Shown here: piece by piece, positions 8,101-15,227 of the stretch | How the letters are laid out: the number at the start of each line of letters is the position of its first letter | Position numbering within the stretch: position 1 is the first letter of the stretch | The notes under the pieces: generated by a model | What the model was told of the DNA's origin: nothing | Databases searched by the model: none | The model's input: the letters and a program-made list of their open reading frames with translations, nothing else | Assembly: GCA_023230265.1 (NCBI GenBank) | Contig: JALNXR010000004.1 | Coordinates: 1 to 26,757 of the forward strand | Direction: 5' to 3' | DNA: 26,757 nt | Source of the DNA: Bacteroidales bacterium | GTDB lineage: Bacteria; Bacteroidota; Bacteroidia; Bacteroidales; UBA932 | Position numbers and translations under genes: made by a program

Positions 8101-8800
8101 TTTTACCGGTTATACCCCGGAGGGTTATATGAAATTAAAAGGTAAAGACGGAAATGAAATAGTTGTATACAACCGTTATGACACACATTATTCTGATATT
8201 TTGAATGCCGCAGCAGGAGAGACAATTGAGGATTTTAACTGGACATCATATTTGGGTAACAGTACTCCAAGCTCAAATATTGGTTTCAGAAATCAGTTCA
8301 GCTATAAAGGTCTTACGCTCTCTTTTATGATTACCGGAGCATTTGATTACTACATCACAATCGACAGAAGATACATAGGAGATCAAATTCGCGCATCAGA
8401 ATCCAGATATGTGGAGACGGCAATTGCTATTCATAATGAGGGATATGACAAGCAGACAGAATATGTTACACTTCCCCTCTGGTCAGAAGCAAATAAAGCA
8501 GTTTTTGCCGCTGGAAATACCAGATCTTATTTCGATGTAATTGCCCGTGCAGCTGCAAAATCATTGAGACATAGAGGAGACTTCTTACGACTGGAAGATA
8601 TAAATCTTAGCTATCAACTACCTAATAAATTACTTAGTAAACAGAAATTTCTCTCAGGAGTGGAAATTTATGGACAGGCTCGTAATTTAGGAGTTATATG
8701 GACAGCAAACGGAGAGATGGACCCTCAATACCTCAAAGGTGGTTCATTTAAACCTATGCGCACCTTTACATTTGGACTTAAACTTAGCTTGAATCAATAA
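5126..8800 (+). CDS. SusC/RagA TonB-linked outer-membrane transporter with STN domain (module 1)
   Basis: A 1224-residue TonB-dependent importer. It has a signal peptide (1-32, ending SFAQ) and an STN domain at about 33-110 (FKDTPLKTILKEIQKQTKYRF), the part that signals to a FecR-type anti-sigma. A carboxypeptidase-regulatory-like beta-sandwich follows at about 120-195 (VTGIIRNKSGNPLAGVFI), then a TonB-box-like ENVVVTGYQ near 200-208. The plug domain at about 208-340 contains IRGIGTIQTS, DPLIVVDGFPIQG and SIYGARAANGVIVITTKKG, and the remainder is a 22-strand barrel ending FTFGLKLSLNQ. It forms the channel closed by the SusD lid encoded 11 bp downstream. Substrate cannot be deduced: no degradative enzyme is encoded nearby, only a thioredoxin-like protein. 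Length is at the upper end for SusC proteins because of the STN domain. Confidence 0.95.
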   Translation: MFKLSKPLCRLLICSFVLSWIFLSLPQNSFAQNIALKFKDTPLKTILKEIQKQTKYRFVYNDNLVNVTNLVSIDVSEQAINKVLDQVLIKNNINYKIKGKQIVLSPLKKLSQKIPEDNLKKSVTGIIRNKSGNPLAGVFIINSNSKEYTQTGADGNFLLKSVLEGDIIKISMMGMKETFFIADSKNNYEIDLGEDVVQLENVVVTGYQTISKERAGGSYSIIDQQVLSKKPVENISHVLKGMVAGMAPSTTSLDGEQRYIIRGIGTIQTSQDDMDPLIVVDGFPIQGYSGSSLANTKDPFLTINPNDVETITVLKDAAATSIYGARAANGVIVITTKKGRQSEKINISFSARTSMSSKPDLDYTFNMASTESVFFLYENLRKYDPSFTQTSSNPYYSPANPFVTLNPPADLLQQYLDRKTITEQQFLAAKAELIANEKAGYWEKDLNELVYTNAIEQQYDLSLRGGSNKMTYTFSAGYYNQQGYSKGNTSDRITLNYQNSYKINSKLTIDIGANASIVRNVDNGIDEEFLRQYIIGPWTRLRDDNGNFTHVTLSDRTLKTMYYPIYQEKYEGKVPVSWLYNPIEDRSYTDNRGRRFSTRINSSLNYKITRDISVALSGQYENNRYTTLLTRDPESYYMRDLYNRYSKLNATTGNYETQFPAGGILQSSGDTYSGYNLRGQFNFNKTIDKHEIVAIAGTEILSSTTESDPSVTRYGYNKNTNAVLSTVDYVTTIKDIFGQSTRLPFTGLGRLSTREDRFFSIYANAAYTFNNKYTINASFRTDAANYQAEQMRDKFSPFWSVAGVWLASNEDFIKNISWINYLKIRSSYGIAGIAAGKQSASSITTVSVYPGSIAYTNNEPYNSISQRGNPTLTWEKSRNIDLGLEFSLFNNQLNGNITYYNKYSYDVLASASLPVIAQGASTATFNNAEISNKGIEVTLGTDLKLSDDLNWNGSLTFSYNKNNIEKYGVINTSPLPTFAAVGYSLRPIFVMDFTGYTPEGYMKLKGKDGNEIVVYNRYDTHYSDILNAAAGETIEDFNWTSYLGNSTPSSNIGFRNQFSYKGLTLSFMITGAFDYYITIDRRYIGDQIRASESRYVETAIAIHNEGYDKQTEYVTLPLWSEANKAVFAAGNTRSYFDVIARAAAKSLRHRGDFLRLEDINLSYQLPNKLLSKQKFLSGVEIYGQARNLGVIWTANGEMDPQYLKGGSFKPMRTFTFGLKLSLNQ

Positions 8801-8811
8801 AATAGTGAACC

Positions 8812-10389
8812 ATGAGAAAGATATTAACAATATTACTTGCACTAATTCTGACAACCTTTATGATCGGTTGTACAGACTTTCTGAATACTACTCCAAATAA
8901 GTCCGGTAGTGCCTATATCTACCATATGGATCAGCTCTATGGCTTGACAGGCAATACTGATTTATTTATAAGAAACTGCTATCCATGGGCCGACCTGATA
9001 TTCAGAGGTGACGGAGTAGAGTATCATCCGTACTATATTATAACATTCGGCACAAGCGGAGACGTATATGATGTATGGAGTTGGAAAGATGACTATCTCT
9101 CAACTGGTAACTTGTTATCTGCAACCTGGACTCCTTCATACAATGCGATCTACACTTATAATACGGTACTGGAAAACTTAGATAATGTTATTCAGACAAC
9201 TGAGGCTAAGCACAAACAGGTTGAGGGAGAGGCGCTGTTTGGAAGAGCCTATTTCCACTTTATGCTCTTAGTGCCATACTGTTTATGGGATGACGAAGCT
9301 CCGGGTATCGGCTACAAAGATGACACATCTCCGACAAGTATTCCTGCTCGTGAAACTGTAAAATATACAGTCGACAAGATATTGGCCGACTTGGATAATG
9401 CAGAGAAGTTACTTGCCGAAGCCGGTAGAGATCAGTTTGAGATAGCACGGAATTTTCGACCTACAGTTCCTGCCGTTAAGGCTTTTAGAGCCAGAGTTTA
9501 CCTATATCGCGGGAAATATGCAGAAGCTTTGAAAGATGCTCAGGATGCTCTTGCTGGCTACAGTGTGCTTCACAATCCGAGCACTGATCCGCTTTATGCA
9601 ATTACCGAAACAAACATCAATCTGCTAAATCAGGGAAATACTCAGGTTGTAGGTCAAATCAAATATCGTATACCTGCAGCGCTTATAGGTAAAGGTGTTG
9701 AGGCTCTTTGGAAACATCCGGAGTTCTATACTCCGGGCTATTCAGATACCTACTATGGATACAGAACTCTTCCAATCTCACAAAGTTACTATGACCTCTT
9801 TACCGATAAGAACAACGATTTGAGATGGGATATATACTACAATAACAACTACATCATTTACTCTGCATTTGCTAAGACCTTGATATTGCCTGGTCAGAGC
9901 ACTGCCACACCTTTATGCTTTAAGTGGGAAGATCAGCAAGGTCTGCCGGTTGCCAACCGCCATGCCTATATAAGATTTGTGTTTTCGTCAGCAATTTCAA
10001 CTAAACAGTATCCTTTAGGTACAACAACCGCTGAGATGTACTTGATTAAAGCCGAGTGTTTGGCGAGAGCAGGTAAGACTTCGGAGGCTGCAGATGCTCT
10101 TAAAACACTTCGTCGTTCGAGATTTAAAACACAAGCTGCTGCCGATGCCATTGGCGGTACCCTTAAAGACGCATTGGATGAGCGTGCCCGTGAGATGACT
10201 GAGTTGTGGAGATTCTTTGATATTAAGCGTCTGAATGGTGCGGATAATGCCAATATCAAAATAACTCGGACGGTTCTAACCAATCCTTCTGATATTAACT
10301 CGGCAACAACGCTTGTAATTGAGCCGAATGATCCTCGCTGGGCTATTCCTATTAATGCGCAACAACTGATACTAATGGGTTGGGAATAG
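8812..10389 (+). CDS. SusD/RagB family surface lipoprotein (module 1)
   Basis: A 525-residue substrate-binding lipoprotein with a lipobox (MIGC) placing the lipidated cysteine at residue 20. The TPR-rich SusD fold is indicated by the VEGEALFGRAYFHFMLL helix, the RARVYLYRGKYAEALKDAQDAL repeat, the YLIKAECLARAGKTSEAADAL repeat and the C-terminal ERAREMTELWRFFDIKRL signature. SusD proteins cover the extracellular mouth of SusC and capture ligand. The gene starts 11 bp after susC and is almost certainly cotranscribed. It is intact. The ligand is unknown; aromatic residues are plentiful (several Tyr-Tyr pairs around 300-370), but I would not infer a glycan from that. Confidence 0.95.
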   Translation: MRKILTILLALILTTFMIGCTDFLNTTPNKSGSAYIYHMDQLYGLTGNTDLFIRNCYPWADLIFRGDGVEYHPYYIITFGTSGDVYDVWSWKDDYLSTGNLLSATWTPSYNAIYTYNTVLENLDNVIQTTEAKHKQVEGEALFGRAYFHFMLLVPYCLWDDEAPGIGYKDDTSPTSIPARETVKYTVDKILADLDNAEKLLAEAGRDQFEIARNFRPTVPAVKAFRARVYLYRGKYAEALKDAQDALAGYSVLHNPSTDPLYAITETNINLLNQGNTQVVGQIKYRIPAALIGKGVEALWKHPEFYTPGYSDTYYGYRTLPISQSYYDLFTDKNNDLRWDIYYNNNYIIYSAFAKTLILPGQSTATPLCFKWEDQQGLPVANRHAYIRFVFSSAISTKQYPLGTTTAEMYLIKAECLARAGKTSEAADALKTLRRSRFKTQAAADAIGGTLKDALDERAREMTELWRFFDIKRLNGADNANIKITRTVLTNPSDINSATTLVIEPNDPRWAIPINAQQLILMGWE

Positions 10390-10411
10390 TGAATAGATAT
10401 AAATAAGATTG

Positions 10412-10465
10412 AGGGTTGCAAACTGTTTGATGTTAAAAATATTGAACATACCTGTTTGTAACCCT
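10412..10465 (+). other. Long hairpin between susD and the thioredoxin gene
   Basis: AGGGTTGCAAAC at 10412-10423 pairs with GTTTGTAACCCT at 10454-10465 (12 pairs, one G-U). Inside the loop, ATGTT and AACAT can pair again. It is followed by A6-TA-T6. It could be a partial terminator or mRNA-stability element lowering expression of the downstream thioredoxin gene relative to susCD. Confidence 0.5.
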
Positions 10466-10479
10466 AAAAAATATTTTTT

Positions 10480-11568
10480 ATGAAAAAATTTTTTACACTA
10501 ATTTTATTTGCAGCGATTTGCCTGCCGGCCCTGAGTCAGAAAAAAACATATGTCATCAAAGGGACAGTAGAACAAATAAACCCGGAGATCAAACTTACAT
10601 TCAACGACTGGGGGTTCAGGTCCGGATTGGATATTATTGTTGAAAACGGAGTTTTTGAGGTTAAAGGAGAGCTGGAAGAGGGAACATACCCGAGAGTTGC
10701 ATCTATCATCATAATGAGAGGAAAATATAATGTAATTCTGGAACCTGGTGAGATTAATGTAAGCTTTGACAACAGGATGAAAATAACGATAGGAGGAACT
10801 CCGGAAAATGACAATCTGCAAAGATTAAATGGTATACTGGGTAAGTATGACGATGCTTCTGCTGCTACATTTTATGCCTGGCAGGCTGCCTACAACAAAA
10901 AAGCCTCTGAGCAGGAGCTGGAAGAGTTGTGGGAAAAAGCAGAAGAGGCCAAGGATGAAGCAAGAGAAATGAAGCTTAAAATACTGAAAGAGAATAAAAA
11001 TTATGCTTCATTAGTTCTCACACTCGGGCTCACCCGTTATGAAGGGGCAAAAATTACCAGACAGTTTGTAAAGCAGTTTAAAAGATTTGCATATACCAAT
11101 GGATACCAGTTAATGAAGGAGCATTACGATGCAATGGCCAGGTGTACCGACGGAGCAATGGTTAAAGATTTTACTCTTCCTGCTCCCGACGGCAAAATGG
11201 TTTCACTCTCTGACTTCAGAGGCAAATGGGTACTTCTTGATTTCTGGTATGTAAAATGCCCCTGGTGCAGAAGACTGGCTCCCAATCTTGGGAAGATATA
11301 TGATGAAAACAAGGATAAGCTTGAAATTATAAGCATTAATGTTGACAAGGAATCTGACAAAGAAGATATGATAAGGGTGATTAAGGAGGACAATATGGTC
11401 TGGACTCAGGTGAATGACAAGACCAAAAAAGATCTTCCCAAATATTTTGGTGTTACCGGATTTCCTACACTCTTTCTGATTGATCCTCAGGGGCGAGGGA
11501 TTGCCATGAAGGTAGGTTATTGTGAAGCAGGCGGATTGAGAAGGTTTCTTAACGAGTACATAAAATAA
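10480..11568 (+). CDS. DUF4369/TlpA-like periplasmic thioredoxin-fold protein (module 1)
   Basis: A 362-residue exported protein with a signal peptide at 1-19 (ending PALSQ). Residues about 22-115 form a DUF4369-like beta domain (YVIKGTVEQINPEIKL, IVENGVFEVKGELEEG). A charged helical linker follows at about 120-215, then a TlpA/AhpC-type thioredoxin domain from about 224 (FTLPAPDGKMVSLSDFRGKWVLLDF). The redox motif is C-P-W-C at residues 260-263, and the residue before the first cysteine is Lys instead of the usual Trp. A cis-proline loop (GFPTLFLIDPQG) is present. Family members reduce periplasmic disulfides. Its place after susD in both modules suggests a role in handling imported cargo or maturing module components, but this is inference. 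After the stop, an NHL-like remnant continues in the same frame. Confidence 0.88.
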   Translation: MKKFFTLILFAAICLPALSQKKTYVIKGTVEQINPEIKLTFNDWGFRSGLDIIVENGVFEVKGELEEGTYPRVASIIIMRGKYNVILEPGEINVSFDNRMKITIGGTPENDNLQRLNGILGKYDDASAATFYAWQAAYNKKASEQELEELWEKAEEAKDEAREMKLKILKENKNYASLVLTLGLTRYEGAKITRQFVKQFKRFAYTNGYQLMKEHYDAMARCTDGAMVKDFTLPAPDGKMVSLSDFRGKWVLLDFWYVKCPWCRRLAPNLGKIYDENKDKLEIISINVDKESDKEDMIRVIKEDNMVWTQVNDKTKKDLPKYFGVTGFPTLFLIDPQGRGIAMKVGYCEAGGLRRFLNEYIK

Positions 11569-11760
11569 TTAATAACATTAATCTCTTTCGGTCAGCAATG
11601 GACTTTAATAAACGACTTTCATGGCTGCTGCAATCCTGCAAGTGTAGCCTTTTTGTCAAACGGAGGAATCGTTACAGTTGAAAAGGACCCGACACGAAGT
11701 AATGAATATAGCAGCGAAGGAGCGAATAATTTGTTAGTCATCACAATGTCCGATAAATAA
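11569..11760 (+). pseudogene. C-terminal remnant of an NHL/beta-propeller-like protein
   Basis: Directly after the thioredoxin stop codon and in the same reading frame, an open stretch without a start codon encodes QQWTLINDFHGCCNPASVAF followed by LSNGGIVTVEKDPTR and ends VITMSDK-stop at 11758-11760. The GCCNP...G.IVT.EK pattern is that of the last blade of NHL-repeat proteins common in Bacteroidota (recognised from memory). Only about 55 residues remain, so it is a fragment left by a deletion or by insertion of the upstream operon. A perfect terminator hairpin follows at once. Confidence 0.5.
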
Positions 11761-11796
11761 AAAACAGGAACTTTTGTTTAAAAAGTTCCTGTTTTT
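11760..11796 (+). terminator. Perfect 16-bp hairpin terminator, probably bidirectional
   Basis: AAAAACAGGAACTTTT (11760-11775) and AAAAGTTCCTGTTTTT (11781-11796) are exact reverse complements around a 5-nt loop. The stem is flanked by A and T runs on both sides, so it can stop transcription from module 1 and from the minus-strand thioredoxin fragment. Confidence 0.85.
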
Positions 11797-11842
11797 GTAA
11801 CAAGTTGATTAATTATACATTAGCAGATGTTTCGCCTATGAA

Positions 11843-12187
11843 TTACTTCCCAAGTGCCTTAACAACTACGATTCTCACATAGGCGCCAAGAATACCTTTA
11901 GCTACAATTTTTCCATCAGAGCCAAAGAGCATAATCTGAGGAATTATGGTAATCCCGTAAAGATCTCTTGGAATATTCTGAGCATCAATTATCTGATTCC
12001 ATACAATTTTGTTTTCAATAGCAGATTTGATGGTTTTCTCACGTTCGTCCCTTATGGCAATACTCAGTACATCAAACTTATCTCCCTTGAATTCATTGTA
12101 CACAGCTGTAATGTTAGGTGTCTCTTTTATGCAGGGACCGCACCAGCTTGCCCAAAAGTCAACCAGAATGTATTTCCCTTTGCAAGG
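11843..12187 (-). pseudogene. C-terminal half of a TlpA-like thioredoxin, 5' end lost
   Basis: On the minus strand, codons from 12187 down to the stop at 11843-11845 encode KGKYILVDFWASWCGPC, then about 95 more residues (FDVLSIAIRDEREKTIKSAI, RDLYGITIIPQIMLFGSDGK) ending VVVKALGK. This is a nearly whole thioredoxin domain with a canonical W-C-G-P-C and the IIP cis-proline loop, but an in-frame stop (12188-12190) precedes it. The leader and N-terminal domain expected of TlpA proteins are absent. A GTG at 12101 would start after the active site. The fragment abuts another thioredoxin half pointing the other way. Confidence 0.75.
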
Positions 12188-12532
12188 TTATTCTGCTAAC
12201 TTTCTGGTTTCCGGAGTGCGGCCCTTGCAGAGCAGAAATGTCTCATTTTGAAAATGTGTTAAAGGCAATTGAGAGAAAAAATTTCGTTTTCATAAGTGTG
12301 AACACTGCAAGAGATCAGGATGACTATGTTAATCCTTTCGTGAAAAACTATATAGTCACCTTTACCCCGCTTAAAGGAACAAGAGAAATGTTATCAGATT
12401 ATAATTATTATAGTAGCTCCCAAAAATGTTTTAATTGATAAGTAAGGACGCGTTGCGTATTCAAACTTTGTAATCGATTCAACCAATAAGCGCATGCTTG
12501 AGTTGATGATTAATACATTATCGGACGAATAG
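12184..12532 (+). pseudogene. C-terminal half of a second TlpA-like thioredoxin, 5' end lost, frameshifted
   Basis: On the plus strand, homology starts at 12184 with KVILLTFWFPECGPC and runs through FVFISVNTARDQDDYVNPF to about 12410. There the frame shifts: the next recognisable segment, VAPKNVLIDK-stop-GRVAYSNFVIDS and RMLELMINTLSDE, is in a different frame, carries a TAA where relatives have a Gln-like codon after LIDK, and ends at 12530-12532. The fragment therefore has no N-terminus, one frameshift and one nonsense codon. It differs in sequence from the minus-strand half, so it is not a simple inverted duplicate. Confidence 0.75.
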
Positions 12533-12582
12533 TATTTTACTTTAATTTTTGCAACCAGTTCATAATTTGGTTTTTGGTCTGT

Positions 12583-12619
12583 ACGACTTTTCTGAATCTT
12601 ATAATTTCGGGAAAGTCGT
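12583..12619 (+). other. 14-bp imperfect hairpin in the intergenic region
   Basis: ACGACTTTTCTGAA (12583-12596) and TTCGGGAAAGTCGT (12606-12619) form 14 pairs with two G-U wobbles around a 9-nt loop. A clear T tract does not follow immediately, so it is a weak terminator candidate or another structured element. Apart from this hairpin and the tandem repeat, 12533-12823 shows nothing coding. Confidence 0.4.
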
Positions 12620-12724
12620 GTTAGTTTATGTCTTTCTTATTGTTGCCTCTAAAAACTGATTAAAACTGTTAAAGTACCTCTTGTTTAGTATAAAAACTGC
12701 AATAAATTACCTTCAATCACTAAA

Positions 12725-12814
12725 CTCGTTAGAAAAATGTGTATATTTGCACTATACTCGTTAGAAATATGTGTATATTTGCACAAATCTCGTTAGAGTT
12801 ATGTGATGTAATAC
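12725..12814. repeat. 32-bp tandem repeat with embedded -7 boxes
   Basis: Units begin at 12725, 12757 and 12789, an exact period of 32 bp. The first two are near-identical: CTCGTTAGA, an A/T triplet, then TGTGTATATTTGCAC. The third keeps CTCGTTAGA and ATGTG, then diverges. Each full unit contains TATATTTG (12742-12749, 12774-12781), the Bacteroidota -7 box, inside a TGTG...CACA dyad. They lie 10-100 bp upstream of the ATPase start at 12824 and are its probable promoter/operator region. Confidence 0.75.
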
Positions 12815-12823
12815 AATTTTGAT

Positions 12824-14140
12824 ATGGAATTGAGAAGAGAAATAATGGATTCATTAATCCGCTGGAAGGAGAGCAAATCCCGCAAACCTTTGATAATACA
12901 GGGAGCCCGTCAAATAGGCAAGACATGGATAATGAAGAAGTTTGGCGAGTTGCATTATGATTATGTTGCTTACTTTAATTTTGATGCGTCTGAGGAGTTA
13001 TGCCGCGAATTTGAAAATACCAAGGACCCTTCACGTCTCCTGGGCATATTGAGACTATACACAGATCAACCTCTTGAAGCAGGCAGAACTTTACTTATAT
13101 TTGATGAAATACAAGAGAGTAACAAAGCATTGAACAGCTTGAAATATTTCAGCGAAGATGCACCTGAATATCATATAATCGCAGCCGGTTCTCTTCTTGG
13201 AGTCTCTTTGTCTCAAGGTGACTCTTTTCCGGTTGGAAAAGTTGATTTTCTTAAGATGTATCCGGTCTCTTTCAAAGAGTTCTTATACACAGATGCCATT
13301 CAAATATATACATTCGTTGACGGTATTACTTCCATTGAATCATTACCGGAAATTATAATAAGTAAATTGATTGAATCATACCGGCGATATCAAGTGTGCG
13401 GAGGAATGCCTTCAGCTGCTTCTGCTATGTTGGAAAATAAAGGTATTGAAGAAATTGAGAATATCCAGAATAATGTGCTCACTGCATTTTCATTGGATTT
13501 TGCAAAGCATGCACCGTCAAGAGATATACCTCGTATCACAGCCATCTGGAACTCGATTCCATCACAACTATCTAAAGAGAACCGTAAATTCCTGTATAAA
13601 TTGGTAAAACCAGGTGCCCGTGCAAGAGAGTACGAAGATGAATTATTTTGGCTGCAACACGCCGGTCTGCTTTATAGGGTATTTTGCGTCACCAAACCGG
13701 GATTGCCAATTTCTGCGTATGATGATCTTACCGCATTCAAAATATATTTATGTGATATAGGTCTTCTTCGGGCTTTGGCGGGACTTCCTTCAGAAATATT
13801 CCGGACAGACAACCCTCTATACGCAGAATTCAAAGGTGCTATAACAGAAAATATTATTCTTCAATCACTTGTAACCAAATTTGAAGTACTTCCAAGATAT
13901 TGGGCTTCGGCCGGCACAGCAGAAATTGACTTCCTGTTGCAATACGGCGTTTCACTTTTGCCCATTGAAGTCAAGTCCGGAGAAAATCTGAATGCAAAAA
14001 GTCTAAAAGTATATATTGATAATTTCAAACCTGAAATAGTCATCAGGTATTCTATGAGAAACCTGAAAAAAGACGGAAATATCCTAAACATCCCTCTTTA
14101 CCTAGCCGATTGGACAGATAAGATATTAACACTAAGGTGA
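12824..14140 (+). CDS. AAA family ATPase with DUF4143 C-terminal domain
   Basis: A 438-residue intact P-loop ATPase of the AAA_14/DUF4143 class, distant from the gene at 2194. Motifs are Walker A GARQIGKTW at residues 27-35, Walker B LLIFDEIQ at 90-97 and a sensor-like IIAAGSLLGVSL near 118-129. A helical DUF4143 region follows. The C-terminus has E-I-D (367-369) and IEVKSG (E382, K384), a convincing PD-(D/E)xK-like arrangement. Function is not established for the family; a DNA-linked or defence role is sometimes proposed from the nuclease-like domain. The 32-bp tandem repeats upstream look like its regulatory region. It appears to be a stand-alone unit; the next gene starts 62 bp downstream and encodes an unrelated lipoprotein. 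Confidence 0.9.
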   Translation: MELRREIMDSLIRWKESKSRKPLIIQGARQIGKTWIMKKFGELHYDYVAYFNFDASEELCREFENTKDPSRLLGILRLYTDQPLEAGRTLLIFDEIQESNKALNSLKYFSEDAPEYHIIAAGSLLGVSLSQGDSFPVGKVDFLKMYPVSFKEFLYTDAIQIYTFVDGITSIESLPEIIISKLIESYRRYQVCGGMPSAASAMLENKGIEEIENIQNNVLTAFSLDFAKHAPSRDIPRITAIWNSIPSQLSKENRKFLYKLVKPGARAREYEDELFWLQHAGLLYRVFCVTKPGLPISAYDDLTAFKIYLCDIGLLRALAGLPSEIFRTDNPLYAEFKGAITENIILQSLVTKFEVLPRYWASAGTAEIDFLLQYGVSLLPIEVKSGENLNAKSLKVYIDNFKPEIVIRYSMRNLKKDGNILNIPLYLADWTDKILTLR

Positions 14141-14202
14141 AACTTTTTTACCACTTCTTTCGTCTAATAAATAATGAACTGGCAACTTTAAAAACTGAAA
14201 AT

Positions 14203-14934
14203 ATGAAAAAGAGACTTAATCTGTTTTTGGCAATTGCCTCCTTATCCTTTGTCGTTTTGTCACTGAACTCCTGCTCATTCGGATTTACAGTCATAAAACC
14301 GGAAGGCGAATATATTTCCAAAACAATTGAAACAAATCCTTTTGAAAATGTATCGGTTTCCAGCGGAATGGAGCTGATCCTTACACAAGATCCCACTACT
14401 TCCGTTAGGGTGGAAACATATGAAAATATCCACCAGTACATTAAGACTGAGGTAACCGGAAACACTCTTGATTTTACTATTGACTTTACTGTTAACCTGC
14501 TTAATCCTAAAGTGAAAGTCTATGTAAATAAGGATAAAATCAACAGAATCTCAGGAAGTGGAGGAAGCCGTCTTAACCTCAACTCCGGATGGAGTGCTGA
14601 TAATCTTGAGGTAAGCATGAGCGGAGGCTCGTCAGCTTTTGGAAAAGTGGAGGCTAAAGATCTCTCTGTCTCCATGTCAGGCGGTTCTCGCTCAGAACTG
14701 GAAGGCAGTGCAGAGAAACTAACCCTTGACGCATCAGGCGGAAGCTCTTGCAGAAATTTCAATCTTGCTATTATACAGGGCAACATGAGGCTCTCGGGAG
14801 GAGCATCAGCTCACATAACAGCTTCTGATTTTCTCTCTGTAGAAGGTTCCGGCGGAGCAAGTGTGCAATACAAAGGTAACCCGGAGCTCAGAACTAACCT
14901 TTCCGGAGGTGCAACTGTAAGAAAAGCTGATTAA
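14203..14934 (+). CDS. Head-GIN domain (DUF2807) lipoprotein
   Basis: A 243-residue predicted lipoprotein with signal peptide and lipobox LNSC (Cys 24). The mature protein is a DUF2807/head-GIN domain: an opening strand FENVSVSSGMELILTQD, then a right-handed beta-solenoid whose rungs show as recurring S-G-G-S/A motifs (MSGGSSA, MSGGSRS, ASGGSSC, LSGGASA, GSGGASV, LSGGATV), spaced about 15-22 residues apart. The domain is widespread in Bacteroidota envelopes; its role is unknown, with adhesin-like annotations based on weak similarity. The frame is open back to a GTG at 14137 overlapping the ATPase stop, but the signal peptide begins at ATG 14203, chosen as start. A terminator follows immediately. 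Confidence 0.88.
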   Translation: MKKRLNLFLAIASLSFVVLSLNSCSFGFTVIKPEGEYISKTIETNPFENVSVSSGMELILTQDPTTSVRVETYENIHQYIKTEVTGNTLDFTIDFTVNLLNPKVKVYVNKDKINRISGSGGSRLNLNSGWSADNLEVSMSGGSSAFGKVEAKDLSVSMSGGSRSELEGSAEKLTLDASGGSSCRNFNLAIIQGNMRLSGGASAHITASDFLSVEGSGGASVQYKGNPELRTNLSGGATVRKAD

Positions 14935-14965
14935 CCTTGCCACAGTTTTCGGCAAGGTCAAATTT
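14934..14965 (+). terminator. Rho-independent terminator after the head-GIN gene
   Basis: ACCTTGCC (14934-14941) pairs with GGCAAGGT (14951-14958) around a 9-nt loop, followed by CAAATTTTTT. A second, looser inverted repeat (TGCATAG 14994-15000 with CTATGCA 15024-15030, T8 in the loop) lies downstream. Confidence 0.8.
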
Positions 14966-15198
14966 TTTCTCTTCCTGCGTTTTTATCCATTTTTGCATAG
15001 TTATTGTCTTTTTTTTCAATTATCTATGCATATTCTTCCGGATTGGAAATCTGGTCCAATGATTATTTTCTTCAATTAACAGAAAGGATTCGTTTTATGC
15101 GGTAACAGGAAGTGTCTTTGATGGTGTATGTCATTTTTGGGATAAACCTACAGAATCATTAATATGGAAAACTCATAATCAATTTTATTTGAATTTTT

Positions 15199-15206
15199 TA
15201 TATTTG
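15199..15206 (+). promoter_or_regulatory. -7 promoter element for the ABC-F gene
   Basis: TATATTTG followed by CAC matches the Bacteroidota -7 box. Transcription would start near 15213, placing the upstream ORF at 15228 and the ABC-F start at 15301 on the leader. No good -33 TTTG at standard spacing. The rest of 14966-15198 shows no recognisable gene; a start-less open stretch of about 50 codons (to about 15216) is not convincing. Confidence 0.5.
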
Positions 15207-15227
15207 CACTATTAAAATACTTTACCA

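Noticed and set aside
12118..12438. 106-codon ORF as an intact thioredoxin
   Set aside because: The first 22 codons are antisense to the minus-strand fragment, and the end is frameshifted away from the true C-terminus.
12725..12814. Possible CRISPR array
   Set aside because: The 32-bp units are contiguous without spacers, so it is a tandem promoter/operator repeat.
11569..12823. Insertion sequence in the debris region
   Set aside because: No transposase motif or terminal inverted repeats with target duplications were seen; only gene fragments and hairpins.
15058..15216. Open stretch of about 50 codons before the ABC-F promoter
   Set aside because: No start codon, no recognised family, and it runs into the predicted promoter; probably chance or unidentifiable debris.
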